Shown here: one piece after another, positions 16,959 to 26,400 of the stretch
Layout of the letters: each line of letters starts with the position of its first letter
How positions within the stretch are numbered: position 1 is the first letter of the stretch
Assembly: GCA_002712305.1 (NCBI GenBank)
Contig: PATE01000125.1
Span: 1-40,257 of the forward strand
Direction: 5' to 3'
Length of the DNA stretch: 40,257 nt
DNA from: Gemmatimonadota bacterium
GTDB taxonomy: Bacteria; Latescibacterota; UBA2968; UBA8231
Notes under the pieces: generated by a model
What the model was told of the DNA's origin: nothing
Databases searched by the model: none
The model's input: only the letters and a program-made list of their open reading frames with translations
Translations under genes and position numbers: made by a program

Positions 16959-17939
16959 TTAGTGCATCGGAAGATCGACGATTTGGCACATGTCCTGCCT
17001 GCCGTCGATCTCGAGTTCCGTCTTTGGATGGGCGTGTGCGTTGCGGACGTATCCGAGTCCGATTCGTCGCTGCTCAGGATGCTGTGCTGCAGAGCAGACA
17101 TATCCAACGTCTTTTCCGTCGTGGAGGAGGCGATCGTTTTCGCTGGCACCATCTGGAAGAAGGAGTCCTACCAGGCTCTGCTTGACCTTGTCATAGGCCT
17201 CGAGACGAGCGATGACTTCTTGGCCGATGTAGCAGCCCTTGTTCAGGTCAACGGCGCCAGAGAGTCTGGCTTCCCATGGGTTGTGCGCATCGCTCAATTC
17301 TGCGCCACGCAACGGGACACCCGACTCGATTCGGTGCACGTTCCAGGCGGCTTCTCCGACTGGAATGGCCCCGTCATGGACGAGTCGTTTCCAGACACGC
17401 GAGATCTCGGTTTCGGCGCCCACAAGTCGAACCGTGTCAACACCGGCCCATGTGAGCCGCGCTATCATGAGGTCAAGGTCGTCGGAGGTCGTGTCGTCGT
17501 GACACGGGATGCCCTCAAGAAACCGATGAGCTTCGGGGCCGAGAAGCTCGATCATCGTTTCTCCGGTGGCGGGAAGGCAAAACTCGATGTCTTCGGAAAA
17601 GATGTATCGATCGAGCCACTCCGGCAGTGTGTGGGGTTCGCCAGGGCCCAACACCAACAATGTTGACTCCTCTGTCACGCGGCAAAGGTCGGCCCGTTCA
17701 ATGATCCTGCCCCGTGCGTCGGCAAAGACCACCTCCACATGCTCGCCGAGATCCCTGCTATCGACCGCATTCGTACACATCCGTTCCAGGAAATCTAGAT
17801 GGTCCCTGCCACGAAGGGTCAGCCAGTGCCAATCGCTGACGTAGTGTATGGCCGCCCCGTGACGGATCGCCCTCAACTCGGTGGCGATATCCCCGTCGTT
17901 GTCGGGCGGCGAAGGTTCGATGAGATCGGAAGATGGCAA
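16959..17939 (-). CDS. ygfZ: Folate-binding protein YgfZ (iron-sulfur cluster maintenance)
   Basis: 326 residues with the diagnostic KGCYIGQE motif at about 230-237 and a GcvT-like fold. YgfZ/IBA57 proteins use tetrahydrofolate and help build or repair certain Fe-S enzymes in the cytoplasm. The first 20 residues are not conserved-looking. The start is read as TTG at 17939 with GAAGAG upstream, which is only moderately secure. dinB follows after three bases, so the two share a transcript. The Fe-S-rich oxidase at 8936-11833 is a possible client, by inference only. Confidence 0.9.
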   Translation of the reverse strand: MPSSDLIEPSPPDNDGDIATELRAIRHGAAIHYVSDWHWLTLRGRDHLDFLERMCTNAVDSRDLGEHVEVVFADARGRIIERADLCRVTEESTLLVLGPGEPHTLPEWLDRYIFSEDIEFCLPATGETMIELLGPEAHRFLEGIPCHDDTTSDDLDLMIARLTWAGVDTVRLVGAETEISRVWKRLVHDGAIPVGEAAWNVHRIESGVPLRGAELSDAHNPWEARLSGAVDLNKGCYIGQEVIARLEAYDKVKQSLVGLLLPDGASENDRLLHDGKDVGYVCSAAQHPEQRRIGLGYVRNAHAHPKTELEIDGRQDMCQIVDLPMH

Positions 17940-18098
17940 CAGGGCGTTCTCTTCAATCCGGGAGATACAGTCACCGGGTCGTGGTGTTGGTGGTCAGATC
18001 TGCCGCCCAGAAGCTATTGGTGCCCTCGCAAAGCGGCAATGTCGTGCGCGTCGGTTTGGGTTAACGACTGACACGTCGCGTCCTGTGCCACACCTGGA

Positions 18099-18140
18099 GA
18101 GGTTGCGGACCTCGAACTACGCGAGGTTGCGGACCTCGAA
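18099..18140. repeat. Duplicated 18-bp segment at the sbcC stop
   Basis: The same 18 bases occur at 18099-18116 and 18123-18140, a 24-base period. The second copy encodes the last residues of SbcC; the first lies just past its TAG stop. Each copy contains GAGGT...ACCTC and can form a small hairpin. It looks like a tandem duplication of the gene end. Confidence 0.8.
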
Positions 18141-21100
18141 TTCGGAACCTCGGTCCGGTCGTTTCGTAACCTCGATCTGCGTGGGAAACGCGTTTTTCAG
18201 TTCCTCCAGATGCGTGACGACGATGACCTTGTCGAAGTCAGCACAGATACTGTGGATGGACTCTTTGAGCTGTTCCAGGCCGGCCCGATCCTGTGTGCCG
18301 AAGCCCTCATCGATGATGAGGGTCCGTAGCTGTGTCCCGGCCCGGCGAGCCAGGACTTTCGACAGCGCCAAGCGCAGCGCGAAATCGGAACGGAATGCCT
18401 CGCCGCCGGAGTACAGATCATAACTGCGTTCACCGACCTCGTCGGAGATCTTCACATCGAGAGTTTCTCTGCTGCCGCCCCCCTTCAGGTCGCGGATTGA
18501 CTCGATCGTGAGCTGAATTCGATTCTCCGTCAGCCGCCGCAGGATCGCGTTGGCCTCCTCTTCAATCTCAGGAATTGCGTGCTCGATGATCAGGGCTTGG
18601 ATTCCATCCTTGCCGAAGGCCTCCACCAGTTGCTGATGCAGCCAGACCTGAGCCTGCAACTGCTTTCGTTCCTGACGATCCTGTTTGATCGTCTCCGCCA
18701 GTCCGGAAAGATGTTCGGCGCGGGTCCGAAGAGCGCCACGACGCTCCAGCAGGCCATCCCGTTCTGCGCGTCGATGTGTCACCGCTTCCAAGGCCTGGGC
18801 GCATGCCTGCTCCACTCCGGCAAGCTCTGCAAACAGTCTATCCCGCTGAGTCTGACGTTCACTGAGTTCACGCTGTCGCTGCTGTAGGCGCGTTCGCTCT
18901 TCACGCTGCAACTGCTCTTGTTTCAAGGTCTGGTCACGACGCGACCTGGCAGAACGTAGACGCTCCAACTTCAGTGGCGCATGCTGACGCTCTTCCACCT
19001 GGCCTAGCAATTCGACGTGCCTGGCTTCGTCGAAGTTGATGTTGGCGATTTCATTTTCGAGATCGGCCAGCTGCTCCTGCGCCTTGGGGGCAAGGGTGGC
19101 GGACCGCAACTGATCGGACCCGGCCTCGACCTGCGCCGCAGCCGTCTGGGCCTGTCGCTGGGCACGCTCCTGTTGCTGGCGCGCTTCCTGCAATAGCTGA
19201 CGACGCGTCTGTGCATCAGGGTCGTCGGCGGTCGCTTCTGCCCGCTCAAGGCGTGCTGCATCGTAGTCCACATCCGCCATGGCGGTGATCGTCTCCGTCA
19301 GTTGGGCACGAGCCTCGACACAATACTCCTGTTCGTTCAACTGGCGACGGGTCTTCTCGATTTCCAGGACAAAGTCGCTGGAGGCACGAATATGCTCCTC
19401 AAGCGCGTGTTGCCGGCTCTGCAGCCTGGCCACTGCCTGCTGTGAGGCGGCAACCTGCTCATCCACCTTCGCCAGCTCCAAGAGGCGTTTGTGGTGGACG
19501 ACCAATTCTTCCTGCAGGCGCTCTGTTTCTCCAACTGTGGCAGCGTTTTGCAGGATCAGTTTCTCCTGCTGTGACCGGTGATCTTCTTCGATGTGACGCC
19601 GATGTTCGTCGTCCAGATCGGTGCCACACAGTGGGCAGGATACTTCGTCCTCGATCGAGAACTCGGCGTGGATTCGTTTGAGCTGCTCCATTTCCTGTGC
19701 CAGTGCACGCCTCTGCTCCTGTCGATGCGCCAGTCGCGTTCGCAGCTGCGCCTCGGTCTCGCCGAGCTTGTTGCGTTCGTGGGCCTGGTTGAGGAGCGCC
19801 GCCAATTTCGCCTGTGCTTTCGTCATTTCCTGGTCCAGGCGGGGACCCTCCTTGTGCACCTTTCTGGTGACCTTGGTTCGCTCTGTCTCAACCCAGTGTA
19901 ATCGCTCTCTGAGTCTCTGCTGCTCTACATCGATCTCATGTTCCAGTTTCTGTCGGCGCTGGGCCAGTTGTTCCCAGGCGCGGCGGTGCTCTCGCTGGCG
20001 CGCCACCTGATCTCGCGCCTGGCTGACCAGAAGCCAAGCGGCCTCGATGTCAGCTGTTTGGTCGATGAGGGTCTGGCAGCGGGCCTGTTCTTGTTCTGCA
20101 GCGGCTCGACGTTCCTTCCACATGGCCAACTTCTGTTCGACCTCGTGCCGCGCCGCATCGATTTTTCGTTGGGCGTCAGATCGTTGATGCTGAAGCGATT
20201 GGATCCTCGTCCGGTGCTCGTCGCTGTCACGCAAGGCTCCCTGAAGGGAGACCAACTCCTCTGCCGCCGCTTCAATGTGTGACGCTTGCTCTAGCAGCTG
20301 AGAATCCTCCTTGTTCTGTTCCAGGAAGCGGGATTCCTCTACCTCGAGCTTTCGCATGGCTTCTGCTACGTCTGCCTGACCCTGCTTGTCCCATTTCTGC
20401 TCACGTCGCAGCAACTCGGCATGACTGAGGCGCTCCTGCCAGGTCGTCCTCTCGGCCTCGGCGGTGACCAGCTGCTGTCCGGCTTCTTCCAGCTGTTTCG
20501 TCGCCTGTGTCAACTCCGCCTCCACTTCCCGACGTGTCGTCAGGGCCTCGGTGGCATCATCGATTTTGCGATCGAGATGCAGGACACGCTCATCGAGGTC
20601 AGCGAGCTTGCGGCGCGCAGCATCCTGGAGACGATCGTAACGGCCGACGCCGAGAATGCGACCTAGAAGCTGTTTTCGTTCGCGGGGACTCTTGCGCGTG
20701 AAGGCGTCCGCCTGGCCCTGCAAGAGAAAGGCAGAGTTTGTGAAGGTGTCGTAGTCCATGGACAGAAGGTCATCGATCCGCCGTTGGGTCACGGTCGGCG
20801 AGCCAGCCTGTGTCAGAGGACGAAACTGGTCGCTCACGGGGTCGAAACACTGCAGCTCCAACTCGGAAAGACTCGAACGCGGACGGCGGCGGAAGGAACG
20901 AAGAACACGATATCGATCACGATCGAGATCGAAGGTGAATTCCACCGACATATGTGTGCTTCCAAGGCGCAGCAAACCCTCATCGGGCTTGCGGTCGTGG
21001 CGACCCTTTCGCGCCTGACCCCACAGCGCGTAGGTGATCGCATCGAGGAGGGCAGATTTACCATTGCCATTGTCTCCGCTCAGGCAGGCCACGCGGAAAC

Positions 21101-21173
21101 CAGTGAAGTCCAGAGACTGCGGTTGTTCACCATAGCTGAGAAAGTTGCGCAGGGTAAGTGTGACCGGAATCAT
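18117..21173 (-). CDS. sbcC: Exonuclease subunit SbcC (Rad50-like ATPase)
   Basis: 1018 residues. The N-terminal ATPase half has NFLSYGEQ and Walker A GDNGNGKSA near 34-42. Two long coiled coils rich in Gln, Arg and Glu flank a zinc hook, CPLC near 512. The C-terminal half has the signature LYSGGEAFRSDFALRLALSK and Walker B TLIIDEGFGTQD. With SbcD it forms the nuclease that opens hairpins and trims protein-blocked DNA ends. The start ATG overlaps the sbcD stop (ATGA). The stop lies inside a short duplicated segment. Size and domain order are normal. Confidence 0.97.
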   Translation of the reverse strand: MIPVTLTLRNFLSYGEQPQSLDFTGFRVACLSGDNGNGKSALLDAITYALWGQARKGRHDRKPDEGLLRLGSTHMSVEFTFDLDRDRYRVLRSFRRRPRSSLSELELQCFDPVSDQFRPLTQAGSPTVTQRRIDDLLSMDYDTFTNSAFLLQGQADAFTRKSPRERKQLLGRILGVGRYDRLQDAARRKLADLDERVLHLDRKIDDATEALTTRREVEAELTQATKQLEEAGQQLVTAEAERTTWQERLSHAELLRREQKWDKQGQADVAEAMRKLEVEESRFLEQNKEDSQLLEQASHIEAAAEELVSLQGALRDSDEHRTRIQSLQHQRSDAQRKIDAARHEVEQKLAMWKERRAAAEQEQARCQTLIDQTADIEAAWLLVSQARDQVARQREHRRAWEQLAQRRQKLEHEIDVEQQRLRERLHWVETERTKVTRKVHKEGPRLDQEMTKAQAKLAALLNQAHERNKLGETEAQLRTRLAHRQEQRRALAQEMEQLKRIHAEFSIEDEVSCPLCGTDLDDEHRRHIEEDHRSQQEKLILQNAATVGETERLQEELVVHHKRLLELAKVDEQVAASQQAVARLQSRQHALEEHIRASSDFVLEIEKTRRQLNEQEYCVEARAQLTETITAMADVDYDAARLERAEATADDPDAQTRRQLLQEARQQQERAQRQAQTAAAQVEAGSDQLRSATLAPKAQEQLADLENEIANINFDEARHVELLGQVEERQHAPLKLERLRSARSRRDQTLKQEQLQREERTRLQQRQRELSERQTQRDRLFAELAGVEQACAQALEAVTHRRAERDGLLERRGALRTRAEHLSGLAETIKQDRQERKQLQAQVWLHQQLVEAFGKDGIQALIIEHAIPEIEEEANAILRRLTENRIQLTIESIRDLKGGGSRETLDVKISDEVGERSYDLYSGGEAFRSDFALRLALSKVLARRAGTQLRTLIIDEGFGTQDRAGLEQLKESIHSICADFDKVIVVTHLEELKNAFPTQIEVTKRPDRGSEFEVRNLA

Positions 21174-22405
21174 TCCGTCCCCCGCAACTGATTGGCCACA
21201 TCCGCTTCCAGTTCCTGTGCCAACTGACGCAGCGATGCGGCATGCGGCTCCAGGTCGGGGCGATTCTCCAAGTACTTGTCGAGCGCTTCGCGAGTAGACA
21301 GATCCTGCCGCAGTGTCGCGCGTCGATGACGCTCGCGCGGCGCCACGGTTGGAATCAGGCCGGCCACCACGTGGGCTGGAGCAAGGGCCTCGCGAATCCG
21401 TGCGGTATCGAGTGGCGCGCTGCCCGCATCAACGGCGTATCGACACCGTACGATGGCGCCGTCGATCTCGGCGGTATCGATGGCCTCCAGGAGCTTCTCT
21501 GTCAGATCTTCATCACCGCGGGCGTCCACGTCGATCGTGACCATGGGGCGCGCTGGCGAGGCCACAAACTCCACCTGTGTCTGCCTTGTTGTCGTGCCAT
21601 CTATCGACACGACACACCCACCTTTCTGTTCTCTCTCTTCACCGAAGTCCACGCGTTCGATACTGCCTGCATAAACGACAGGTGGCGTATCGGTGAGCTT
21701 CTGGTGGCGGTGAACGTGACCGAGGGCTACGTAGTCAAAGGCCGGATGGGCCAATTGCCCCGTCAGCAAGGTGGGGTCATTGCCCACCAAAGCCGTACGT
21801 TCAGCTCCCGAATAGGTCGCTTCGGCAGCCGCTACATGGGCCAGCAACACCGACGGGATCGCTTCATCGACTTCCGCAGCCATGCTCTGGATCTGGGACG
21901 CACAGATTCGCCGGATCTCTCGCTGGATCTGCTCTGGGGGAAGGGTGCGGTAGTCATCGAGGGTTTTCAGCCAGTGGCGGGTCGGCCAGGGCAGCGCGGC
22001 AATCTGCAGAGGGCCCGCCGTGGTCTCGATGCGCTTCATGCCAGGCTGTCTGAAGATGTGAGTGAAGGGAACATCCAAGGCGCTGAACACATCCACCGAA
22101 GTCGCCCGTCCCACGGCTGCCGGCGTATCATGGTTGCCGACCACCAGCGCCACCGGGATCTCAGCTTGCTGAAGTCGTCGCAGTTGCTGAGCGAACTCCC
22201 GCTGCCACGTAGGATTCGGCGTTGGGGTCCGATACACATCACCGGCCAGCAACACGGCATCGAGTTGCTCGTCTATGGCGTGATCGAAGAGACTTGCCAG
22301 GCACTGCAGGAAGTCCATCAGCCTCGAGTGCAGCCCCGTGGCTGGGTCGAGACGGCCGTAGTTTTCGGTGCCGAGATGAAGATCGGCCAGATGCAGTAGA
22401 CGCAC
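21170..22405 (-). CDS. sbcD: Exonuclease subunit SbcD (Mre11-like)
   Basis: 411 residues of calcineurin-type phosphodiesterase. The metal-binding motifs are in order: DLHLG at 8-12, GDVYR near 55, GNHD near 94 and GHVH near 225. It is the nuclease half of SbcCD and overlaps sbcC by four bases, indicating translational coupling. The start is GTG at 22405 with AGGA five or six bases upstream; a small hairpin (ACAGG...CCTGT) covers this site. Its promoter must lie in the 170 bases before the greA promoter, but I see no convincing one. Confidence 0.96.
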   Translation of the reverse strand: MRLLHLADLHLGTENYGRLDPATGLHSRLMDFLQCLASLFDHAIDEQLDAVLLAGDVYRTPTPNPTWQREFAQQLRRLQQAEIPVALVVGNHDTPAAVGRATSVDVFSALDVPFTHIFRQPGMKRIETTAGPLQIAALPWPTRHWLKTLDDYRTLPPEQIQREIRRICASQIQSMAAEVDEAIPSVLLAHVAAAEATYSGAERTALVGNDPTLLTGQLAHPAFDYVALGHVHRHQKLTDTPPVVYAGSIERVDFGEEREQKGGCVVSIDGTTTRQTQVEFVASPARPMVTIDVDARGDEDLTEKLLEAIDTAEIDGAIVRCRYAVDAGSAPLDTARIREALAPAHVVAGLIPTVAPRERHRRATLRQDLSTREALDKYLENRPDLEPHAASLRQLAQELEADVANQLRGTE

Positions 22406-22573
22406 AGGGATCCTGTCCAGAGGCCATCCATTTCAGGATGCCAGATGCACGAAGAGGAGGACAGGGGAGAGATAGAGCGGCAACGAGGGGGTCGTCACCG
22501 TGACGTGGGCTAATGTAGAGGGCCAATCGAACCCGCGAAAGCGGTGTTTTTCTCAATCCATACCCCCCTTTGC
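22406..22573. other. Intergenic region between divergent sbcD and greA
   Basis: Apart from the sbcD ribosome-binding site, it holds a weak hairpin CCGC-GAAA-GCGG followed by TGTTTTTC on the plus strand (about 22534-22552). No gene would use that terminator from the left. No coding frame or other structure is evident. Confidence 0.35.
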
Positions 22574-22602
22574 TTGCCCAGAGACGGCCTCAAGGCTATA
22601 TT
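22574..22602 (+). promoter_or_regulatory. greA promoter
   Basis: TTGCCC (22574-22579) and TATATT (22597-22602) have an exact 17-base spacer. Transcription would start near 22609, before the leader terminator. Confidence 0.75.
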
Positions 22603-22630
22603 GGGGCAGTCATTACCTGATCATCACCAT

Positions 22631-22668
22631 AGCGGAAGCGGCCCCCTGAGCCACGCTTCCGCTTTTTG
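22631..22668 (+). terminator. Rho-independent terminator inside the greA leader (attenuator)
   Basis: AGCGGAAGCG (22631-22640) pairs perfectly with CGCTTCCGCT (22654-22663), followed by TTTTT to 22667. It sits about 25 bases after the predicted start and 65 bases before greA. Most transcripts should stop here and yield an RNA of about 60 bases. E. coli greA has a comparable arrangement (GraL). Confidence 0.85.
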
Positions 22669-22732
22669 TATACCTGAACATGCCTGCGCGACGCTGTCTC
22701 GTTGCGTGTCGCACGGAGGGTGAAGGATCACA

Positions 22733-23203
22733 ATGTCCGACGTCTACTTGTCGCGCGCCGGGGTGCAGAAGCTCCAGGATGAACTCAAGGAGCTCAAAAC
22801 CAGCGAGCGTCCCACGGTCCGAGCCGCCTTGCAGCGAGCGCGGGAGTTTGGCGATCTGTCAGAGAATGCCGAGTATTCCGCCGCCAAGGAGCGGCTCATG
22901 TTTCTCGAGCAGAGGATTGCCAAGCTCGAAGAAACCCTGAGCCGTGCCAGGCTTATCGAGAACGAGAATATCCCCGATGACAAGGTGTACATCGGAGCCA
23001 CGGTGGAGTTGAAGGATCTGACGAAGAAGAAGGGGCTGACCTACACCCTGGTTTCCCCAGAGGAAGCGGACTTCGAAGAGGGCAAGATCTCCACGGTCTC
23101 ACCCATCGGCAAGGGACTTCTTGGCAAGGAGGAGGGGGACGAGGTAGAAATTGAGGTCCCCGCCGGCAAGCTGCACTACAAGATCCTGAAGATCTCCCGC
23201 TGA
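22733..23203 (+). CDS. greA: Transcript cleavage factor GreA
   Basis: GreA inserts its coiled coil into the RNA polymerase secondary channel and triggers cleavage of backtracked transcripts. The 156 residues have the N-terminal coiled coil with DLSENAEYSAAKE, carrying the acidic tip residues (Asp, Glu), and an FKBP-like C-domain with SPIGKGLLGKEEGDEVEI. Length and motifs are normal. The start is ATG at 22733 after GGAGGGTGAAGGA. It is a single gene with its own promoter and a terminator in its leader. Confidence 0.97.
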   Translation: MSDVYLSRAGVQKLQDELKELKTSERPTVRAALQRAREFGDLSENAEYSAAKERLMFLEQRIAKLEETLSRARLIENENIPDDKVYIGATVELKDLTKKKGLTYTLVSPEEADFEEGKISTVSPIGKGLLGKEEGDEVEIEVPAGKLHYKILKISR

Positions 23204-23299
23204 CAGAGTTGGGCCCCCAGTCCCGCCGCCGTATTCCGCCCTACCGCGAGATTCCTATGCGCCCTTACCCAGCGTCCTCCGAGCGCTGACAGGCTCGCC

Positions 23300-25726
23300 T
23301 TGAACCCGTCCAATGACATCCTCGCGGCCGAGCAGCAACTGTGGCGCGACGCCCTCGCACTGATCGCCGAAATGCCCGATCCCCTACATGTAGGGGTCGC
23401 TCATCTGGCGGAGTTGGTCCGTGCGCATATGGCGGTGGATCGGTGTGATATCCTGTTGCTCGATCCGCGACGAGACGAGTTGGTTCTGCAACAGACCGAC
23501 GGTCCGGCTGCCGACCGCCTCAAGGTAGGGGACGGGATCACAGGTCTGGCAGCCCTGCAGCGCAGAACCCTCCACGTGCCCGAGATGGATCGTGATCCGA
23601 GATCTGTCGATCTCGGAGACGGCCATCGGTACAACAGCATCCTCGCTGCCCCCGTGATCGCCGGCGAGCAAGTCGTTGGAGTTCTGAATCTACAGACCTA
23701 CAAAACGCGTCACTTCGAGTCGGCGGAAATCGTTTTCGTGGAAAGAGTTACGTGCCCTCTTGTGATGTTGTTAGTCAATGCATGGCGCTCGCAGGGTGAC
23801 CTGTCCCAGCGCAACAGTCAGATCCAGGCCCTCAACGAATTGGGGCAGGCGATGAACAGCGGATTGGGGATGGACGAGTCCCTCGAGTTGATCGCCACCA
23901 GAGCCGCCGAAACCCTGTCCGCGCGTGGATCGGCCATCCGCCTCCTGGTCAGTGATGGGACCCTGGCCCTGGCCACTCTGTACACGATCGACGAGGGGTC
24001 GGTGGACACGACCTACGAGAAGCGGATCGCGGAGTTTGTCGCTGCCACAGGCGAGCCCATCCTGATCGACGACCTGCGCACGGACCAGACGCCCGGTCGG
24101 TTGGGGTCCTCTCTGGTGTGCGTGCCACTTGTCCTCGAAGAGCGAGTTGTGGGCACCCTGACCCTCATGGACAAGCTGACGAGCGGCTCCGGACGTCGGC
24201 TGTTCACCGATGACGACGTAAGTGTCCTGTTTGCCCTCTCGAGTCAGATTGCGGCTGAAATCGAGGATATCCGTCTGACCACCCGCCTGCAGGAGTTGGT
24301 GCGAAGTGAGCGGCAGCAGGGGCAGCAACTCCGTGCGCTGTATAACCGGTCCAGGGCGCTGCTCGAGTCCATCTCAGATGGTCTGCTCGCCATCGACCGG
24401 GAAGGCACCGTCCAGGAGGCCAACACGGTTGCCCGACGAATCCTGGGTCGTCGCGCCGAGGGGATCGAGGGGGCACCCGTCGAGCGTTTCGTGGATGACT
24501 CGCCGCCACTGACCCAATGGCTCGAGCGGGGTGATCAATTCTCGAGTCGCGTTGTAACGCTGGTTACTCGAGAGGGCAAGGTGGCGGCCATGGCGAATCT
24601 GCAGCCCGTCCACGATGAAGAGCAGAATCCCACGGGCGCCGTACTCACTTTCAGAGAGATGGGGGAGGTGGGCAGGCTCGTCAACCGGGTGATCGGCGTG
24701 CAAAGGACATTCACCTTCGATGACATTCTCGGCGAGAGTCCCGTCATCGAGAAGACGAAGGAGCTGGCGCGGGTCGCGGCCGGCACAGCCTCAAATATCC
24801 TCATCCAGGGCGAAACCGGTACCGGCAAGGAGGTCTTTGCGCAGGCCGTCCACAACGCCAGTGCCTTCAGCGAGGGACCATTCCTCGCCGTCAACTGTGC
24901 AGCCCTGCCCCGTGACCTGATCGAGAGCGAGTTGTTTGGCTACGTCGAAGGAGCATTCACTGGAGCCAGTCGCAAAGGCAGGCTTGGGAAATTCGAGTTA
25001 GCCAGCGGTGGATCACTGTTTCTGGACGAGATTGGGGAAATTCCCCCCGAGGTTCAGGTAAAGCTCCTTAGAGTGTTGCAGGAGAAGGCGATCGTCCGTG
25101 TTGGTGGAGACCGAACTATTCCGGTAGACTGCCGTCTGATCGCTGCCACGAATCGAAATCTGCACCGTGCGGTGACCGAGGGGATCTTCCGCCAGGACCT
25201 GCTCTATCGCCTAGATGTCATCTCGATCGAGGTTCCGCCGTTCCGGGAGCGGCCTGGAGACCTGCCGATCTTCGTCGATCGTTTCCTTCAAACCTATGCG
25301 GAGCGCAACGGCAAGATCATCGAAGGCATTGAGCCCGAGGCGCTTGCTCGCCTCGCGGCGTATACGTGGCCCGGGAATGTGCGTGAGGTCGAAAACGTGA
25401 TCGAACATGCCGTTGCTCTGACTCGGCAGCGATGGGTAGCGGTGGGCGATCTGCCCCAACTCCACAGTGCAGGCGAAGAGCACGCACCCGGTCTGCTCTC
25501 GACGCCGGTGGGCTCCGCCGAAGGGGCAGTGGGTCTCGAAGGCGCTGTCCGGCGTCACGAGGCGGCCCAAAGGGCGATGTATCTTGAGGCCCTCAAGGCC
25601 GCTGGGGGTGAAATCAATCGTGCTGCGGAATCTCTCGGCATGAGTCGTGCCACGTTCTATCGGCATCTGCGCAAACACGGGCTCAAGGCGATAGTGTCGA
25701 GAATGAGATACGAAGCGCATAATTGA
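23300..25726 (+). CDS. Sigma54-dependent transcriptional activator (GAF-GAF-PAS-AAA-Fis)
   Basis: 808 residues. Two GAF-like sensory domains (about 15-155 and 185-335) are followed by a linker helix and a PAS-like domain (about 350-460). The AAA+ module has Walker A GETGTGKE at 504-511, GAFTGA at 551-556, Walker B GGSLFLDEIGE and an Arg-finger region RQDLLYRL. A Fis-type helix-turn-helix (INRAAESLGMSRATFYRHL, about 772-790) ends it. The protein should bind enhancers and drive open-complex formation by sigma54 polymerase in response to a ligand or redox signal. The start is TTG at 23300 with a weak site; an ATG at 23371 is an alternative. No sigma54 target (GG-N10-GC) was identified nearby. 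Confidence 0.95.
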   Translation: MNPSNDILAAEQQLWRDALALIAEMPDPLHVGVAHLAELVRAHMAVDRCDILLLDPRRDELVLQQTDGPAADRLKVGDGITGLAALQRRTLHVPEMDRDPRSVDLGDGHRYNSILAAPVIAGEQVVGVLNLQTYKTRHFESAEIVFVERVTCPLVMLLVNAWRSQGDLSQRNSQIQALNELGQAMNSGLGMDESLELIATRAAETLSARGSAIRLLVSDGTLALATLYTIDEGSVDTTYEKRIAEFVAATGEPILIDDLRTDQTPGRLGSSLVCVPLVLEERVVGTLTLMDKLTSGSGRRLFTDDDVSVLFALSSQIAAEIEDIRLTTRLQELVRSERQQGQQLRALYNRSRALLESISDGLLAIDREGTVQEANTVARRILGRRAEGIEGAPVERFVDDSPPLTQWLERGDQFSSRVVTLVTREGKVAAMANLQPVHDEEQNPTGAVLTFREMGEVGRLVNRVIGVQRTFTFDDILGESPVIEKTKELARVAAGTASNILIQGETGTGKEVFAQAVHNASAFSEGPFLAVNCAALPRDLIESELFGYVEGAFTGASRKGRLGKFELASGGSLFLDEIGEIPPEVQVKLLRVLQEKAIVRVGGDRTIPVDCRLIAATNRNLHRAVTEGIFRQDLLYRLDVISIEVPPFRERPGDLPIFVDRFLQTYAERNGKIIEGIEPEALARLAAYTWPGNVREVENVIEHAVALTRQRWVAVGDLPQLHSAGEEHAPGLLSTPVGSAEGAVGLEGAVRRHEAAQRAMYLEALKAAGGEINRAAESLGMSRATFYRHLRKHGLKAIVSRMRYEAHN

Positions 25727-25786
25727 GATTTGCAGTCTAACTTGCTTTGCTGAGTTGGATTACGTTCAGTTTTCCGAAGGTGGGTG

Positions 25787-25800
25787 TCGCAATATTGCGA
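25787..25800. promoter_or_regulatory. 14-bp perfect palindrome, possible operator
   Basis: TCGCAATATTGCGA is self-complementary and lies about 195 bases before the zinc-binding-repeat gene and 60 bases after the sigma54 activator stop. A repressor or dimeric regulator could bind it. I see no well-spaced promoter to pair it with. Confidence 0.35.
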
Positions 25801-25994
25801 TTGTACACGTTGCCATAGCTGACGGTTTCTGGCTCACGAACGGGTTAAAGAGAAGTCTGTAATGGATGGGAAGACAACAAGTTAGAGGTATCTATGGGCG
25901 CGGTTCACGTTTTCGAACCATGTGGCAACCTCTCGTAGGCATGGAAGTTGCGTTGCTTCTGCGAAACATCTCAACGCACGCCAAGGTAACACCC

Positions 25995-26375
25995 ATGTCT
26001 ATTCAGGCTGATATCTGTCGAGCTGGCCACTGCCAGCGCGACGCGCAAACCGCCGGCTACTGTCCTCGTCACTACCAGCAGATCCGGCGTCATGGCCGCC
26101 TGACCCCCGAGCGGGAATACGCAACCCGCGGTCAGCAGTGCCAGGTCGAGGGCTGTCAAAAGTCACAGATCGCCAAGGGGTTGTGTTTCCGTCACTACCA
26201 GCAGAAGCGTCGATATGGTCGACTAACCCCCGAGCGCGAGCGCGCGTATGGGCGCATAGGTTGTCAGGTGATAGGGTGTGAAGAGGCCCACTCCTCGCGT
26301 GGTTTCTGTAAGCGCCACTACATGAGCGAGTACTACGTCCCCCTGAAACACATGCAGCCGGCACAGGCGGCATAA
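25995..26375 (+). CDS. Small protein with three C-x4-C-x9-C-x2-H-Y repeats
   Basis: 126 residues from ATG at 25995 (MSIQADICRAGHC). Three repeats share the spacing C-x4-C-x9-C-x2-HY; the first two continue with QQ-x-RR-x-GRLTPERE, the third is shorter. The Cys/His set suggests one zinc ion per repeat, and the basic tails suggest nucleic-acid binding. Similar single motifs occur in HNH endonucleases and phage proteins, but no nuclease domain is present. An open frame reaches 25866, but the extra 43 residues are not conserved-looking. The 270-base leader contains a palindrome and a hairpin (GGTTC...GAACC near 25900). A terminator follows. Function unknown. Confidence 0.7.
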   Translation: MSIQADICRAGHCQRDAQTAGYCPRHYQQIRRHGRLTPEREYATRGQQCQVEGCQKSQIAKGLCFRHYQQKRRYGRLTPERERAYGRIGCQVIGCEEAHSSRGFCKRHYMSEYYVPLKHMQPAQAA

Positions 26376-26400
26376 TAAGCCCACTGGTTGTCGATCCAAG

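Noticed and set aside
21242-22399. A 385-codon plus-strand frame opposite sbcD
   Set aside because: sbcD has all phosphodiesterase motifs; this frame has none.
22529-22556. Hairpin CCGC-GAAA-GCGG with T-run as a terminator
   Set aside because: The stem is only four pairs and no plus-strand gene ends to its left.
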